A stretch of 64,000 bases of DNA from Candidatus Pelagibacter sp. HIMB1321 (GTDB lineage Bacteria > Pseudomonadota > Alphaproteobacteria > Pelagibacterales > Pelagibacteraceae). Shown here one piece after another: positions 49,711 to 60,464 of this stretch; the first letter of the stretch is position 1; each line of letters begins with the position of its first letter. Both the position numbers and the translations under genes were made by a program. The stretch spans positions 62,001 to 126,000 of the forward strand of contig NZ_LT840186.1 in NCBI RefSeq assembly GCF_900177485.1. Reading direction: 5' to 3'. The notes under the pieces were generated by a model. The model made no database searches. It worked only from the letters and a program-made list of their open reading frames with translations, and was not told the origin of the DNA.

Positions 49711-50547
49711 ATGTTTGGTTTTAAACTTATCCTTATTTTAATCTTTATTTTAAATACAGCTTGTTCAAAGAATGAAAAACAAGTTTCAATTATTAAAGAA
49801 AAGGATTTAAATTCACAATTATATGAGGCCTATAGTGAGGGAATAGAGGCTTTAGAAAAAGGGGATGTTATTTTTGCAGCAAAAAAATTCAATGAGGCTG
49901 AAATCTTATACCCTCAATCAGAGTGGGCTCCAAAATCTTCCTTAATGGCAGCATATTCTTACTATGTACAAGATTATTATTCAGACGCCATAGCAGAATT
50001 AGAACGTTTCATTAAAGTATATTCGACTCATAAAAATTTAGACTATGCATATTATCTATTGGCAATTTGTTATTATGAACAAATTGTAGATGAAAAAAAA
50101 GATTTACAATCAATTATTCAGGCAAAAAAATATTTTATACTAATCAAGAATAACTACCAAAATTCTGAATATGCACTTGATGCAGATTTTAAGATAGATT
50201 TAATTAACGATATTATTGCATCTAAAGAAATTTATTTAGGAAGATATTATTTAGAAAAAAAAAAATGGATTGCTGCAATAAATAGATTTAGAACTGTTAT
50301 TGATGAATATGATACAACAATTTATGCGGAAGAGGCATTACACAGACTTGTAGAAGTACATTATCTTTTGGGTTTAAATGAAGAGGCAGAAAAATATGCC
50401 AAATTATTAGGTTATAATTACCAATCGTCCAGATGGTATGAGCAATCATATAGTTTATTTGATAAGAATTATGAAATTAGAAATAGAGAAATAAAAAAGG
50501 ATAAAGATAGTAAATTAATAAAAAGATTTAAATCTATTTTTAAATAA
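49711..50547 (+). CDS. bamD: Outer-membrane assembly lipoprotein BamD
   Basis: BamD is the essential lipoprotein partner of BamA in beta-barrel insertion. The 278-residue protein starts with a lipoprotein signal peptide whose lipobox LNTAC places the lipidated cysteine at 18. Tetratricopeptide-type repeats follow: SEGIEALEKGDVIFAAKKFNEAE, YPQSEWAPKSSLMAAYSYY, and DAIAELERFIKVY. The C-terminal tail is strongly basic. In alphaproteobacteria it usually follows lpxC, as here, but recN, often the next gene, is absent and ligA comes straight after. Confidence 0.94.
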   Translation: MFGFKLILILIFILNTACSKNEKQVSIIKEKDLNSQLYEAYSEGIEALEKGDVIFAAKKFNEAEILYPQSEWAPKSSLMAAYSYYVQDYYSDAIAELERFIKVYSTHKNLDYAYYLLAICYYEQIVDEKKDLQSIIQAKKYFILIKNNYQNSEYALDADFKIDLINDIIASKEIYLGRYYLEKKKWIAAINRFRTVIDEYDTTIYAEEALHRLVEVHYLLGLNEEAEKYAKLLGYNYQSSRWYEQSYSLFDKNYEIRNREIKKDKDSKLIKRFKSIFK

Positions 50548-50548
50548 G

Positions 50549-52579
50549 GTGGATAAAAAAAAAATTTTAGCAGACTATAATCATAAGATTAGCAGGATTA
50601 ATGAGCTAAACAAAAGTTATTATCAACTCAATAAGACAATAGTACCAGACTTTGAATTTGATCAATTAAAAAAAGAAATCCTAGAATTAGAAAATCAGTA
50701 TGATTTTTTAGATCACAAAAATTCTCCCTCAAAAACAGTAGGATACAAACCTTCAAGAAATTTTGAAAAAATTAAACATAAAGTCCCAATGCTTTCGCTC
50801 TCAAATGCATTTTCAAAAGAAGATTTGGAAAATTTTTATAAAAAAATTCAAAATTATTTGGAATTAGATAGTTCTCAGATTATAGATATAAGTGCTGAAC
50901 CTAAAATTGACGGAATATCTGCATCTTTAATTTATAAAAATAGACAGTTTGTGACTGGTCTCTCAAGGGGAGATGGAAAAGAGGGGGAAGATATTACTGA
51001 AAATCTTAAGACTATTATTGATATACCAAAAAATATTAAAGACCCTACTTTCCCAGACGAAATTGATATTAGAGGAGAAGTTTTTATTCAAAATAATGAT
51101 TTCAAAAATTTATCTGATAAATTTAGTAATCCAAGAAATGCTGCATCTGGTTCGTTAAGACAGAAAGATTCAACAGAGACAAAAAAAATTCCTTTAAAGT
51201 TCATTGCATATACATTTGGATATGAAAAAGGTTTAAAAGTAAATTCTCAAGAAGAGTTTTTAGATAGTTTAAAAAAATGGGGATTTAAAACCAATCATCT
51301 TAATAAAACATTTAATAACATCACAGACTTATTAAAAAATTATAAACATATAGAAGAGAAAAGAAATGAACTTACATTTGATATTGATGGTATAGTTTAT
51401 AAGGTTAATGATTTTAAATTACAGAAAAGACTTGGCTATGTTGCAAATTCACCTAGATGGGCAATAGCACATAAATTTTCAGCATTTAAAGGAGTTTCCA
51501 ACATATTAGATATTGAAATTCAAATTGGAAGAACAGGTGCATTAACTCCTGTAGCCAAAATAAAACCAATTAATATAGGAGGTGTTATTGTTTCTAATGC
51601 AACATTGCATAATGAGGATGAAATTATCAGAAAAGACATAAGAGTTAACGATACCGTGTTAGTTGAGAGAGCAGGAGATGTAATTCCTCATATCATTTCT
51701 GTAGACTTAAAAAAAAGACCAGGTAATTCAAAAAAATTTGTTTTTCCAAAAAAGTGCCCCTCTTGTGGTTCGATTACAATTAAAGAATTTAATAAGACAA
51801 CAAAGAAAACGGACGCAGTTAGACGATGCTCTAGTGAAGGATATGAATGTGAAAAAGTTTCAATTGAAAAAATAAAACATTTTGTATCAAAGGAGGCTTT
51901 CAATATTGATGGTCTAGGCAAAAAGATTGTAGAAAAATTTTGGCAACTAAATTTAATTAGATATCCTTACGATATATTTAAACTTGATTACAAAAAAATT
52001 GAAAACCTAGATGGTTGGGGAAAGCAGTCAATGAACAATTTAAAATATTCAATTGATCAAAAAAAAAATATCTCATTTGAAAGATTTATATATTCATTGG
52101 GTATTAGACATATTGGTTTTGAAGGGGCAAAATTGATTGCAAAAAACTTAAAAAAATCAAAAAATTTTTTAACATTATTAAACAAAAAAAAAATTGAAGA
52201 ATTAAAAAATTTAGATGGTATTGGAGAAACTCAAATTAAATCAATCAAAGATTTTTTTGCTAATTATACCAATTCTCAAATTGTTAAATCTTTATTTAAT
52301 CTAATTTATATTGAAGATTTCAATAGTATTGATGAAAATGGAGTATTAAAGGGGCAAACATTTCTTCTAACAGGTAAGCTTGAAAAAATGAGTAGAGCAG
52401 AAGCCAAAGCATTAATTGAAAAAAATTCAGGAAATGTAGTCAGCAATGTCTCTAAAAAATTAGACTATCTTATAGTTGGTGAAAAACCTACAAAAAGAAA
52501 AATTGAAAGTGCAAAAGAATTTAAAGTAAAAATTATTAATCAATCGGAATGGTTAAAAATGTTAAATTTGACTGGCTAA
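50549..52579 (+). CDS. ligA: NAD-dependent DNA ligase
   Basis: LigA seals nicks using NAD. The 676-residue protein contains the Ia domain (YYxLD-type region at about 24-36), the adenylation motif KIDG at 119-122, the OB fold with GRTGALTPVAKIKP, a four-cysteine zinc motif (CPSCG, RRC and YEC), helix-hairpin-helix repeats, and a C-terminal BRCT domain (about 598-676). It starts with GTG one base after bamD. Its last 18 bases overlap the convergent aminopeptidase gene, marking the end of the dcw supercluster. Confidence 0.97.
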   Translation: MDKKKILADYNHKISRINELNKSYYQLNKTIVPDFEFDQLKKEILELENQYDFLDHKNSPSKTVGYKPSRNFEKIKHKVPMLSLSNAFSKEDLENFYKKIQNYLELDSSQIIDISAEPKIDGISASLIYKNRQFVTGLSRGDGKEGEDITENLKTIIDIPKNIKDPTFPDEIDIRGEVFIQNNDFKNLSDKFSNPRNAASGSLRQKDSTETKKIPLKFIAYTFGYEKGLKVNSQEEFLDSLKKWGFKTNHLNKTFNNITDLLKNYKHIEEKRNELTFDIDGIVYKVNDFKLQKRLGYVANSPRWAIAHKFSAFKGVSNILDIEIQIGRTGALTPVAKIKPINIGGVIVSNATLHNEDEIIRKDIRVNDTVLVERAGDVIPHIISVDLKKRPGNSKKFVFPKKCPSCGSITIKEFNKTTKKTDAVRRCSSEGYECEKVSIEKIKHFVSKEAFNIDGLGKKIVEKFWQLNLIRYPYDIFKLDYKKIENLDGWGKQSMNNLKYSIDQKKNISFERFIYSLGIRHIGFEGAKLIAKNLKKSKNFLTLLNKKKIEELKNLDGIGETQIKSIKDFFANYTNSQIVKSLFNLIYIEDFNSIDENGVLKGQTFLLTGKLEKMSRAEAKALIEKNSGNVVSNVSKKLDYLIVGEKPTKRKIESAKEFKVKIINQSEWLKMLNLTG

Positions 52580-54253
52580 CCATTTCTTTTCTTGAATGTT
52601 TAAGTAAGGTGAAATTTTTGAATAAACTTCCATGTGATATTTAAAAAGATAATTTTTTTCTTTTTGAGTTAATTGACCAAAATTAATTAGATCTTTTTCG
52701 ATAGGAGCAAGTGTCAGATTTTCAAAATAAAAATTTTTACCAACTTTTTTAGCATAAACTAAGTTTTCAATTCTTATTCCAAATTTTTTTTCTTTATAAT
52801 ACCCTGGTTCGTTACTTATTATCATGCCTGGTTTTATTTTAATTGAATTATATTTAGAAATTCCTTGAGGGCCTTCGTGAACATTTAAGAAATAACCTAC
52901 ACCATGTCCTGTGCCATGTCCGTAGTCTAGACCTTTATTTTTTAAGAATTTCCTCGCATTAATATCAATTTTTTTTCCAACATTAATTTTATTAAGGTTA
53001 GTAGTTGCTACAGTTATATGTCCTTTAAGCACATCAGTAAAAATATTTTTCACTTTTGAATTTTGTTTTGAAAAACAAATAGTTCTTGTGACATCTGTTG
53101 TTCCATAATTATATTGCCCACCAGAGTCACATAAAAATATATCTTTAGGCTTAATTACTCTGGTATGATTTTTTTTAGCTCTATAATGAACAATAGCAGC
53201 GTTTGGACCAGCACCAGCAATTGTATTAAAACTTGGAAACACATAATTTTTATTTTTTTTTCTAAATGTTTCTAACTTATTTTGCGCATCAACTTCGGTT
53301 ATCTTTTTTTTATTTTTATTTTTTATCCAAAATAAAAATTTCGTTAACGCCACACCATCTTGAACATGTGCTTTAATAGTATTATCGATTTCAACCTTAT
53401 TCTTGATTGATTTTAGATAATAAATTGGATCATTTTTTTTAAAAACTTTTAATTTTTTTGAAAAAAATTCTTCAAACTTTAATGAACAAGATTTTATATC
53501 TAATAAGATTCTTGAACCTGATAATCTTTTATTAATTTTATAGTACTCTTTTGGCTCTACTATTTCATCAGCCTTTATTAATCTTTTTTTAATTAAATTT
53601 TTCAATTTTATTTTTGGAGCTATCAGAATTTTTTTTCCATTTTGACTTATTAGTAAATGTGAATTTGGAATAGGGCTAGTTGGACTATCTTTGCCTCTAA
53701 TATTTAATAACCAGGCTACATTTTCTGGGGCAGAAATGAAAATATGATCAAATTTATTTTTTTTTAAAAATCTAGTTATGTAATTAATTTTTGTTAAATG
53801 GCTTTGACCAGTTATTTTTTCATTTAGTAAATAAAATTTATTAATTTTTAATTTTTTATGTTTTGTAATTTTATCTATAAGATTTTCTTTAATTACTTTA
53901 ATATTTTTCTTTGGAAAAATTTTTTTAATTTGTTCACTAGTAAATAAATTAGGGTCTAAACCAATTATAAGATCTTTTATTTTCTTAAAATCAAATACTT
54001 TTTCATAACTGAAAATTTCAAATTTTTTTCCACTCTCAATTTTCGCCTGTATTGTATATCTGCTATCTACAAACAAAAAATTCCTATTTTTTAATATTAG
54101 TGCATATCCAGCTGAGCCAGTAAAATTTGTAATTTTTTTTAATCTATCTTTATTGGCATGTTCAGAAAAAAATTCATCATTTTTTGGGATGATATATCCG
54201 TCTATGCCATGTGTATTAAATAATTTTCTAAGCCTTGTTATTAAATTTTTCAT
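52562..54253 (-). CDS. Xaa-Pro aminopeptidase (M24B family)
   Basis: This cytosolic metallopeptidase, 563 residues, removes N-terminal residues before proline. It has the three-domain layout of the long (AMPP-like) M24B proteins. Two creatinase-N-like domains (about 1-290) are followed by the pita-bread catalytic domain with metal ligands in LCDSGGQYNYGTTDVTRT, HGTGHGVGYFLNVHEGP and the late SNEPGYY and IRIENL segments. It overlaps uvrD by 4 bases, so the two are co-transcribed, although no functional link is evident. Peptide scavenging would suit an oligotroph. Confidence 0.93.
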   Translation of the reverse strand: MKNLITRLRKLFNTHGIDGYIIPKNDEFFSEHANKDRLKKITNFTGSAGYALILKNRNFLFVDSRYTIQAKIESGKKFEIFSYEKVFDFKKIKDLIIGLDPNLFTSEQIKKIFPKKNIKVIKENLIDKITKHKKLKINKFYLLNEKITGQSHLTKINYITRFLKKNKFDHIFISAPENVAWLLNIRGKDSPTSPIPNSHLLISQNGKKILIAPKIKLKNLIKKRLIKADEIVEPKEYYKINKRLSGSRILLDIKSCSLKFEEFFSKKLKVFKKNDPIYYLKSIKNKVEIDNTIKAHVQDGVALTKFLFWIKNKNKKKITEVDAQNKLETFRKKNKNYVFPSFNTIAGAGPNAAIVHYRAKKNHTRVIKPKDIFLCDSGGQYNYGTTDVTRTICFSKQNSKVKNIFTDVLKGHITVATTNLNKINVGKKIDINARKFLKNKGLDYGHGTGHGVGYFLNVHEGPQGISKYNSIKIKPGMIISNEPGYYKEKKFGIRIENLVYAKKVGKNFYFENLTLAPIEKDLINFGQLTQKEKNYLFKYHMEVYSKISPYLNIQEKKWLASQI

Positions 54254-56289
54254 TTAATTTTTTTTTGATATCTTATCCAACCAGGACTTCTGACACTATC
54301 TTCACTGTCAATTTCAAAATCTTGATTAAATTCAAAGTCTTCAATTTCATTTTTATCTTCTTCAAAAACAGAATTTTTTTCCAAATAATCACTTGGTAAT
54401 TCATCAATAAATCTTGATGCCATGCTGTCGATCCAGTCACCTTGATAAAATCTATTCATTGAAAAAGATATTAGTGCTTTTTTTTTAGCTCTAGTAATTC
54501 CAACGTAGGCAAGTCTTCTTTCTTCTTCTAGTCCGTTTTGCCCCTTTTCCTCAATAGATTTTTGGTGCGGAAATAAACCTTCTTCCCATCCAGGAAGAAA
54601 AACAACATCAAATTCAAGTCCTTTTGCTGCATGCATAGTCATCATATTTACTTTTTGACCTTCCCAGTCCTGATCAATTGCAGTTGCAAGAGAAACATGC
54701 TCTAAAAAACTTTCAAGATTATCAAATTCCTTCATTGCACTTAGTAATTCTTTTATATTTTCAAGACGATTTTCATTTTCAACATCTTTTTTATTTTTCA
54801 ACATTGCAGAATAACCAGACTCATCTAAAATTATTTGTAACAACTTTACATGGTTAATTTTTTTTATTTCTAAATCATTTCTCCATTTTGAAAGAGAGTT
54901 TAAAAATATCGAAAGTCCCATCTTAGTTTTTGGCTTTATCAAGTTTAGCTCAATCATTTTTCTCGATGCAAATTCAAGGTTGGTAGATTCTTTTTTAGCA
55001 AATTCATGTATTTGTTTAATTGTGTTATCTCCAATAGATCTTTTTGGATTATTCACAATCCTTTCAAAAGCCAAATCATCTCTATGCTGGTAAACTATTC
55101 TTAAATAAGCAACACAATCTTTAATTTCTGCTCTTTCATAAAATTTTGTTCCTCCTAAAATTCTATATGGTAATCCAATTTTTAAAAATCTTTCTTCAAA
55201 TTCCCTTGTTTGAAATATAGCTCTTACAAGAATAGCAACATTATTGAGTGAATATTTCTTTTTAATTTTTTCAATTTCATCTGAAACACCAATTGCTTCA
55301 TCTTTACCATTTTTATAACAATTTAAATTTATTAAATCACCTTCTTCCATTGTCGTTTTTAATGTTTTACCAACTCGATTTTCATTGTTAGATATTAGAT
55401 GAGAAGCAACTGATAAGATATTTTGTGTAGATCTATAATTTTGTTCTAGTCTGATTACTTTTGTGTTTTCATAAATTTGATCAAATTCTAAGAAATTTTT
55501 TATTTCTGCTCCACGCCAACTGTAAATTGATTGATCGTCATCTCCAACACAACATAGATTATTATTTTTTTCAGCTAATAAATTTAGCCATCTACTTTGT
55601 ATGTAATTTGTATCTTGATATTCATCTACTAAAATATATTTAAAATTTCTGGAATATATTTCTCTGATATCTCTATTATTTTCAAGAATTTTAACAACAT
55701 GTAAAATCAGGTCATCAAAATCACAGGCATTTAGATCTGTAAGTTTCTGCTGATAAATTTTGTAAACTGGTAATATAGTTTTTTCATAAATATCTTTGTT
55801 ATTAATAATTACCTCACTAGGATATTGTCCTTTGTTCTTCCATCTGCCAATTATTGAAAGAATATATCTTGGAGCCAGTTGTTTGATATCTATGTTTTCG
55901 GCTTTACAGATATTTTTAACTAATCTTATTTGATCATCTGAATCTATAATAGTGAAATTTGAATTTAGATTTACTGCACTTGCGTGCTTTCTTAATAATT
56001 TAGCACATATTGAGTGAAAAGTACCCAACCAAGACAATCCAGTTGCACTTGCTCCAAGTATTGAGCTTACCCTTGTTTGCATTTCTTTAGCAGCTTTATT
56101 AGTAAAGGTGACAGCTAAAATTTGATTAGGGTATGCTTTTTTTTCTTTTATAATGTGAGCTATCCTGCTTGTTAAAACCTTCGTTTTACCGGATCCAGCG
56201 CCAGCTACTATTAATAAGGGTCCGTCTAAATAAGTAACAGCCTCTGTTTGAGCTTCATTCAGGTTTTTAAGATAATCTGCGTTTACCAT
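54250..56289 (-). CDS. uvrD: UvrD/PcrA-type DNA helicase
   Basis: This superfamily 1A 3'-5' helicase works in mismatch and excision repair. The 679-residue protein has the Q-motif NEAQTEAV, Walker A AGAGSGKT at 29-36, the DEYQDTN motif II, CVGDDDQSIYSWRGAE motif III, and late motifs including MTMHAAKGLEFDVVFLPG and YVGITRAKK. It is slightly shorter than E. coli UvrD, and the acidic C-terminal tail (FEEDKNEIEDFEFNQDFE) replaces the usual Tudor-like end in part. uvrB and uvrC are in the same window but a separate operon. It is divergent from the AsmA-like gene across 29 bases. Confidence 0.95.
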   Translation of the reverse strand: MVNADYLKNLNEAQTEAVTYLDGPLLIVAGAGSGKTKVLTSRIAHIIKEKKAYPNQILAVTFTNKAAKEMQTRVSSILGASATGLSWLGTFHSICAKLLRKHASAVNLNSNFTIIDSDDQIRLVKNICKAENIDIKQLAPRYILSIIGRWKNKGQYPSEVIINNKDIYEKTILPVYKIYQQKLTDLNACDFDDLILHVVKILENNRDIREIYSRNFKYILVDEYQDTNYIQSRWLNLLAEKNNNLCCVGDDDQSIYSWRGAEIKNFLEFDQIYENTKVIRLEQNYRSTQNILSVASHLISNNENRVGKTLKTTMEEGDLINLNCYKNGKDEAIGVSDEIEKIKKKYSLNNVAILVRAIFQTREFEERFLKIGLPYRILGGTKFYERAEIKDCVAYLRIVYQHRDDLAFERIVNNPKRSIGDNTIKQIHEFAKKESTNLEFASRKMIELNLIKPKTKMGLSIFLNSLSKWRNDLEIKKINHVKLLQIILDESGYSAMLKNKKDVENENRLENIKELLSAMKEFDNLESFLEHVSLATAIDQDWEGQKVNMMTMHAAKGLEFDVVFLPGWEEGLFPHQKSIEEKGQNGLEEERRLAYVGITRAKKKALISFSMNRFYQGDWIDSMASRFIDELPSDYLEKNSVFEEDKNEIEDFEFNQDFEIDSEDSVRSPGWIRYQKKIK

Positions 56290-56318
56290 TTTATTTATTT
56301 ATTTATAAGAACTACCTA

Positions 56319-57815
56319 ATGTTTAAAAAAAATATTTTTATCAAAAAAATCTCAAAATTATTATTATCAATTAACAACAGAATAGAAAGTTTTTTTAACT
56401 TAATTAAAGACATAAAATTAACCAAAAAAAAATTTTTTAATTTTTGGAATAAATATCTAGATAAAAAATTATTTATACCATCAATAATAATTGTTTTTGG
56501 AGTATTTATATATTTTTTATTACCAGCCTTTTATGACAAAAATGAAATCAAAAATCAGATAAAAAATCAAATATTAGAAAAGTATAATTTAAACATTAAA
56601 TTTGATAAAGAGTTAGAATACTCTTTATTTCCAAAACCTCATTTTCTAACAGAAGATGTCAAAATAGAATCAGGGTCTCAAATTATTTCAAATTCACAAA
56701 AAGCTAGATTTTATATATCAAATAAAAATAACTTTAAGTTTGATTTGATTAAAATAGATAAATTATTTTTTTTAAAAACTGATTTTAGAATAAGTAGTTC
56801 AAATTTTAAATTTTTTATAGATTTGTTAAGTAATAAAAATTTTAATCATGAATTAAGATTTATAAAGAACCAATTATTTTATTTGGATCAAAATAATGAA
56901 GTAATTTTTTTTTCTAATTCAAAAACAATTGATTATTTTAATCAAGAAAATTTATTAAATGAATTAAATGCAAAATTAGATACCTTTAATTTACCTATAA
57001 ATTTAAAGATATCTCATGATATTCTAAATAGAAATTTTTTCAATGAAATCGAAATTGATAAATTAGGAATTAACATTGAAAATAATTTAAAATATAAAGA
57101 TAAAGACATACAAGGTTTCATTGATTTAAAGTTTATTAACAAAAATAATTTAATTATTTATAGTATAAAAAATAATAATGTTATTTTTAATTTTGAGGAC
57201 CAACAAATAGAAGGTAAAGTAAATATTAAACCATTTTTTCTTTCATCAAGTTTAAAAGTCGAAAATATTAATTTAAAAGATTTATTTAATAAAAATTCAA
57301 TTTTAGTAAACTTGTTAAAAACTGAAATTTTTAATAATAAAAATCTTAATGGTAAATTAGATATTCAAATTGACGGTTTTAATGATCTTACACACATTGA
57401 TTCAGTTAAATTTGATATCCTTTTGGAAGAAGGTGAAATATTAATTTCAAATTTAATTTTTATTTTTAGAGACAATACAATTTTTAATTTTAAAAGTGTT
57501 AATGTTATTATTGAGGAAAATAAATTAAAATTTATTGGTGATCTTTCCATAGATTTTAATGATATCCAGAGTTTTTATAATCATTTTCAAATTGTAAGAA
57601 ATTATAGAAAAAATATCAGTCAAATTAATTCAAATTTTGTTTTCAATTTTGATGACGAAACATTTACGCTGAATGAATTAAAAATTGTTGGAGTCGAAAA
57701 AAAAATGCATGATGAGTATTTGAGTCGATTTAATTTAGATAAACAAAATATTTTTAATAAAATAGTGTTTAGAAATAAAGTTAGAGATTTTTTTGAAATA
57801 CTTAGCTTGGACTAA
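56319..57815 (+). CDS. AsmA-like inner-membrane-anchored protein
   Basis: This 498-residue protein has one membrane helix at about 53-71 after a basic cytosolic stretch. A long beta-rich periplasmic part follows. The start of that part, with the pattern [14 protein letters not shown] (about 108-121) and strand-rich repeats, resembles the N-terminal domain of AsmA family proteins, now thought to bridge or move lipids between membranes. The remainder is dominated by Asn, Lys, Ile and Phe and conserves little else. No partner gene is adjacent. The family call is moderately sure and the function is inferred. Confidence 0.68.
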   Translation: MFKKNIFIKKISKLLLSINNRIESFFNLIKDIKLTKKKFFNFWNKYLDKKLFIPSIIIVFGVFIYFLLPAFYDKNEIKNQIKNQILEKYNLNIKFDKELEYSLFPKPHFLTEDVKIESGSQIISNSQKARFYISNKNNFKFDLIKIDKLFFLKTDFRISSSNFKFFIDLLSNKNFNHELRFIKNQLFYLDQNNEVIFFSNSKTIDYFNQENLLNELNAKLDTFNLPINLKISHDILNRNFFNEIEIDKLGINIENNLKYKDKDIQGFIDLKFINKNNLIIYSIKNNNVIFNFEDQQIEGKVNIKPFFLSSSLKVENINLKDLFNKNSILVNLLKTEIFNNKNLNGKLDIQIDGFNDLTHIDSVKFDILLEEGEILISNLIFIFRDNTIFNFKSVNVIIEENKLKFIGDLSIDFNDIQSFYNHFQIVRNYRKNISQINSNFVFNFDDETFTLNELKIVGVEKKMHDEYLSRFNLDKQNIFNKIVFRNKVRDFFEILSLD

Positions 57816-59190
57816 TCATTTTCTTTGGATCAACAATTTTTTTGTAATCCTTTTCGTTTATTAACCCTGTTTTTAGTGCTTCTTTTTTTAGAGTGGTGCC
57901 ATTTTTTAGAGCTGTTTTTGCTATTTTAGCTGCATTATCATATCCGATGTGAGGAGCTAAAGCGGTTACTAACATTAAAGAATTATCTAGGTGGCTTTGT
58001 ATTCTTTTTTTATCAGCCTTAATTCCTTTAACACAATATAAAGCGAAATTTTTTGTACTATCAGCAATGAGATCAATAGACTGGAGTATATTATGTGCAA
58101 TCATTGGTTTAAAAACATTCAGTTCAAAATGACCATGACTTCCAGCAATTGTTATACCACTATGATTGCCAATTACTTGTGCACAAACCATTGTTACAGC
58201 TTCACATTGAGTAGGGTTAACCTTGCCAGGCATAATTGATGAACCTGGTTCATTTTCAGGTAAAATTAATTCTCCATATCCTGCTCTTGGTCCAGATCCT
58301 AAAAACCTAATATCATTTGAAATTTTCATTAAAGCAACTGCGCAAGTATTTAAAGAACCTGAAAAGTTAACAATAGCATCATGTGCTGCAAGCTCTGAAA
58401 ATTTATTTTCAGCAGGTTTAAATGGAATTTTAGTAAATTTTTTTATTTCACTTACTATTTTTTTGTCAAAATTTTTTCTTGAATTAATACCTGTGCCAAC
58501 AGCAGTTCCACCTTGTGCTAAATAAAAAATTTCTTTTAAAGTAATTTCAATTCGATGAATAGATTTTTTCAATTGTGAATGATATCCAGAAAACTCTTGT
58601 CCTAAAGAAAGAGGGGTGGCATCTTGCAAATGTGTTCTTCCTATTTTAATTATATTCCTAAATTCAATTGATTTTTTTTTTAACTCTTTTTCTAAAATCT
58701 TTAAATTAGGCAACAGTTTTTTTAATGTTTCAGTAGCAACTGAAATGTGCATTGCTGTTGGAAATACATCATTAGTAGATTGTGATTTATTAACATGATC
58801 ATTTGGATGCACAGGTTTTTTAGCCCCTTTTTTACCACCCAAAATTTCAATGGCTCTATTAGCAATTACTTCGTTGACATTCATATTAGTTTGAGTGCCC
58901 GAACCAGTTTGCCAAACTTTTAAGGGGAAATTATCATCAAGTTTTCCTTTTATAACTTCATCTGAAGCTTTGATAATAGCTTTTGTAATTTTATTATTTA
59001 TTTGTCTATCTTTTGAATGAACTATAGCTGCCGATCTTTTGATTATTGCTATAGATTTAATTATTGAGATATTGACTAAAATCTTACCAATATTAAAAAA
59101 CTTATTTGATCTTTGAGTTGAAGCTCCCCAGTATTTATCATTAGGGACATTAATTGATCCAATGCTATCAAATTCTTTTCTTTGTTTCAT
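57802..59190 (-). CDS. fumC: Fumarate hydratase, class II
   Basis: This iron-independent fumarase interconverts fumarate and malate in the TCA cycle. The 462-residue protein has [19 protein letters not shown] (about 91-109), the catalytic region [20 protein letters not shown], and the superfamily signature [11 protein letters not shown] (about 317-327), which distinguishes it as fumarase/aspartase. The fumarase identity rests on overall pattern; aspartase is the alternative. Its end overlaps the AsmA-like gene by 14 bases. Confidence 0.94.
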   Translation of the reverse strand: MKQRKEFDSIGSINVPNDKYWGASTQRSNKFFNIGKILVNISIIKSIAIIKRSAAIVHSKDRQINNKITKAIIKASDEVIKGKLDDNFPLKVWQTGSGTQTNMNVNEVIANRAIEILGGKKGAKKPVHPNDHVNKSQSTNDVFPTAMHISVATETLKKLLPNLKILEKELKKKSIEFRNIIKIGRTHLQDATPLSLGQEFSGYHSQLKKSIHRIEITLKEIFYLAQGGTAVGTGINSRKNFDKKIVSEIKKFTKIPFKPAENKFSELAAHDAIVNFSGSLNTCAVALMKISNDIRFLGSGPRAGYGELILPENEPGSSIMPGKVNPTQCEAVTMVCAQVIGNHSGITIAGSHGHFELNVFKPMIAHNILQSIDLIADSTKNFALYCVKGIKADKKRIQSHLDNSLMLVTALAPHIGYDNAAKIAKTALKNGTTLKKEALKTGLINEKDYKKIVDPKKMISPS

Positions 59191-59207
59191 TGATTAATTT
59201 CTAAATA

Positions 59208-59223
59208 ATTAATAATTATTAAT
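59208..59223. repeat. AT-only perfect palindrome between fumC and the MazG-like gene
   Basis: ATTAATAATTATTAAT is a 16-base perfect palindrome in the 67-base divergent spacer. It could be an operator for one or both genes. As it contains only A and T in an AT-rich spacer, chance is a real possibility. Confidence 0.3.
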
Positions 59224-59257
59224 ATACATTAAACTTCAAAAAACCAATAGGGGGAAT

Positions 59258-59629
59258 ATGTCAAATTTTAATAAAGTTGGAACTTTTATGAAAACATTTG
59301 GTCAAGAAGTTAAAACAAAACCTTCATTCAGTAGTGATAAAATAAACAAACTAAGAATAGATCTAATCAAAGAAGAGCTTGAAGAGCTTACAGAGGCAAT
59401 GCAAAATAAAGATTTATTAGAAGTAGCAGATGCTTTGACAGACATACTCTATGTCACTTATGGAGCAGGTCATGCATTTGGAATAGATTTAGATAAATGT
59501 TTTAATGAAGTTCAAAACTCTAATATGAGCAAATTAGGTGAGGATGGAAAACCAATTTATAATGAGTCAGGAAAAGTTATGAAAGGGCCTAATTATTTTA
59601 AACCAGATTTATCAAAGTTTGTCTCTTAA
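59258..59629 (+). CDS. MazG-like all-alpha NTP pyrophosphohydrolase
   Basis: This 123-residue protein belongs to the MazG/phosphoribosyl-ATP pyrophosphohydrolase-like fold. The metal-binding acidic helix pattern is visible as DLIKEELEELTEAM (about 34-47) and the second as EVADALTDILYVTYGAG (about 55-71), i.e. ExxEE and ExxD. Related phage and bacterial proteins clean up non-canonical nucleotides. A strong Shine-Dalgarno (AGGGGGAA) lies 6 bases upstream of the ATG, rare in this genome, suggesting good expression. It overlaps the end of nadC by 4 bases on the opposite strand. Confidence 0.82.
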   Translation: MSNFNKVGTFMKTFGQEVKTKPSFSSDKINKLRIDLIKEELEELTEAMQNKDLLEVADALTDILYVTYGAGHAFGIDLDKCFNEVQNSNMSKLGEDGKPIYNESGKVMKGPNYFKPDLSKFVS

Positions 59630-60459
59630 ATTTGTAATTTAAAATCTATAGCTGGGGCACTATGAGTAATGCTACCAATAGAAATTCTGTTAACACCAGT
59701 TTTTGCTATTGATTTTACAGTTTTTAAATTAACGTTTCCTGAAGCCTCTGTCTCGTAAGAACCCTTTATTATCTTAATTGCCTTTTTCAAACTATTTATG
59801 CTCATATTGTCTAATAAAACTCTATCAAATTTAAGACCCATTAAAGATTTTAACTGGTTTAAATTGTCTATTTCTACAGTAATTTTTTTTCCTTTTTTAT
59901 TTTTAATAGCTTTTGTAACTAGAGTTTTTAAATCTGATGATGCAATGTGATTATCTTTGATCAGATATTCATCACTTAAATTAAATCGATGATTAGTTCC
60001 ACCCCCTAATTTAACTGCATATTTTTGTATTACTCTCAAATTTGGTATTGTTTTTCTAGTACAGCAGATATTTGTTTTTTTTCCCACTAATTTTACAAAT
60101 TTATTAGTAATTGTTGCTATTCCAGATATATGAGATAAAAAATTTAGTGCTACTCTTTCAGCTATCAAAATATTTTTTGCTTTTCCTTCAATTGTTGCAA
60201 TCAAAGAACCTTTTTTTACATTAGAACCATCTCTTTTTTTTATCCTAAACTTTATTTTTTTATCAATTAAATAAAAAGCTTGTTTTGCAAATAATAATCC
60301 ACCAACTATTGCACTTTGATTTGCAATAAGTTTAATTTTAATACTTTTGTCATTTTCAACCAAGCTGGATGTGATGTCCCCAGAGGGATAAAGATCCTCA
60401 TTCAGTGCAAGCTTTACAGTATTAAGAATAAAAGTATTACTTAATTGAATTTTTGACAC
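59626..60459 (-). CDS. nadC: Nicotinate-nucleotide pyrophosphorylase (quinolinate phosphoribosyltransferase)
   Basis: NadC converts quinolinate and PRPP to nicotinate mononucleotide. The 277-residue protein has the N-terminal EDLYPSGDITS, the LNFLSHISGIATIT helix, the catalytic CTRKTIPNLR, the KLGGGTNHR phosphate site, and the C-terminal barrel motifs EIDNL, LLDNMS and ISIGSITHSAP. It starts with GTG 5 bases after nadA. nadB is not in the window, so aspartate oxidation must be encoded elsewhere. Confidence 0.96.
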   Translation of the reverse strand: MSKIQLSNTFILNTVKLALNEDLYPSGDITSSLVENDKSIKIKLIANQSAIVGGLLFAKQAFYLIDKKIKFRIKKRDGSNVKKGSLIATIEGKAKNILIAERVALNFLSHISGIATITNKFVKLVGKKTNICCTRKTIPNLRVIQKYAVKLGGGTNHRFNLSDEYLIKDNHIASSDLKTLVTKAIKNKKGKKITVEIDNLNQLKSLMGLKFDRVLLDNMSINSLKKAIKIIKGSYETEASGNVNLKTVKSIAKTGVNRISIGSITHSAPAIDFKLQI

Positions 60460-60464
60460 TTAAT

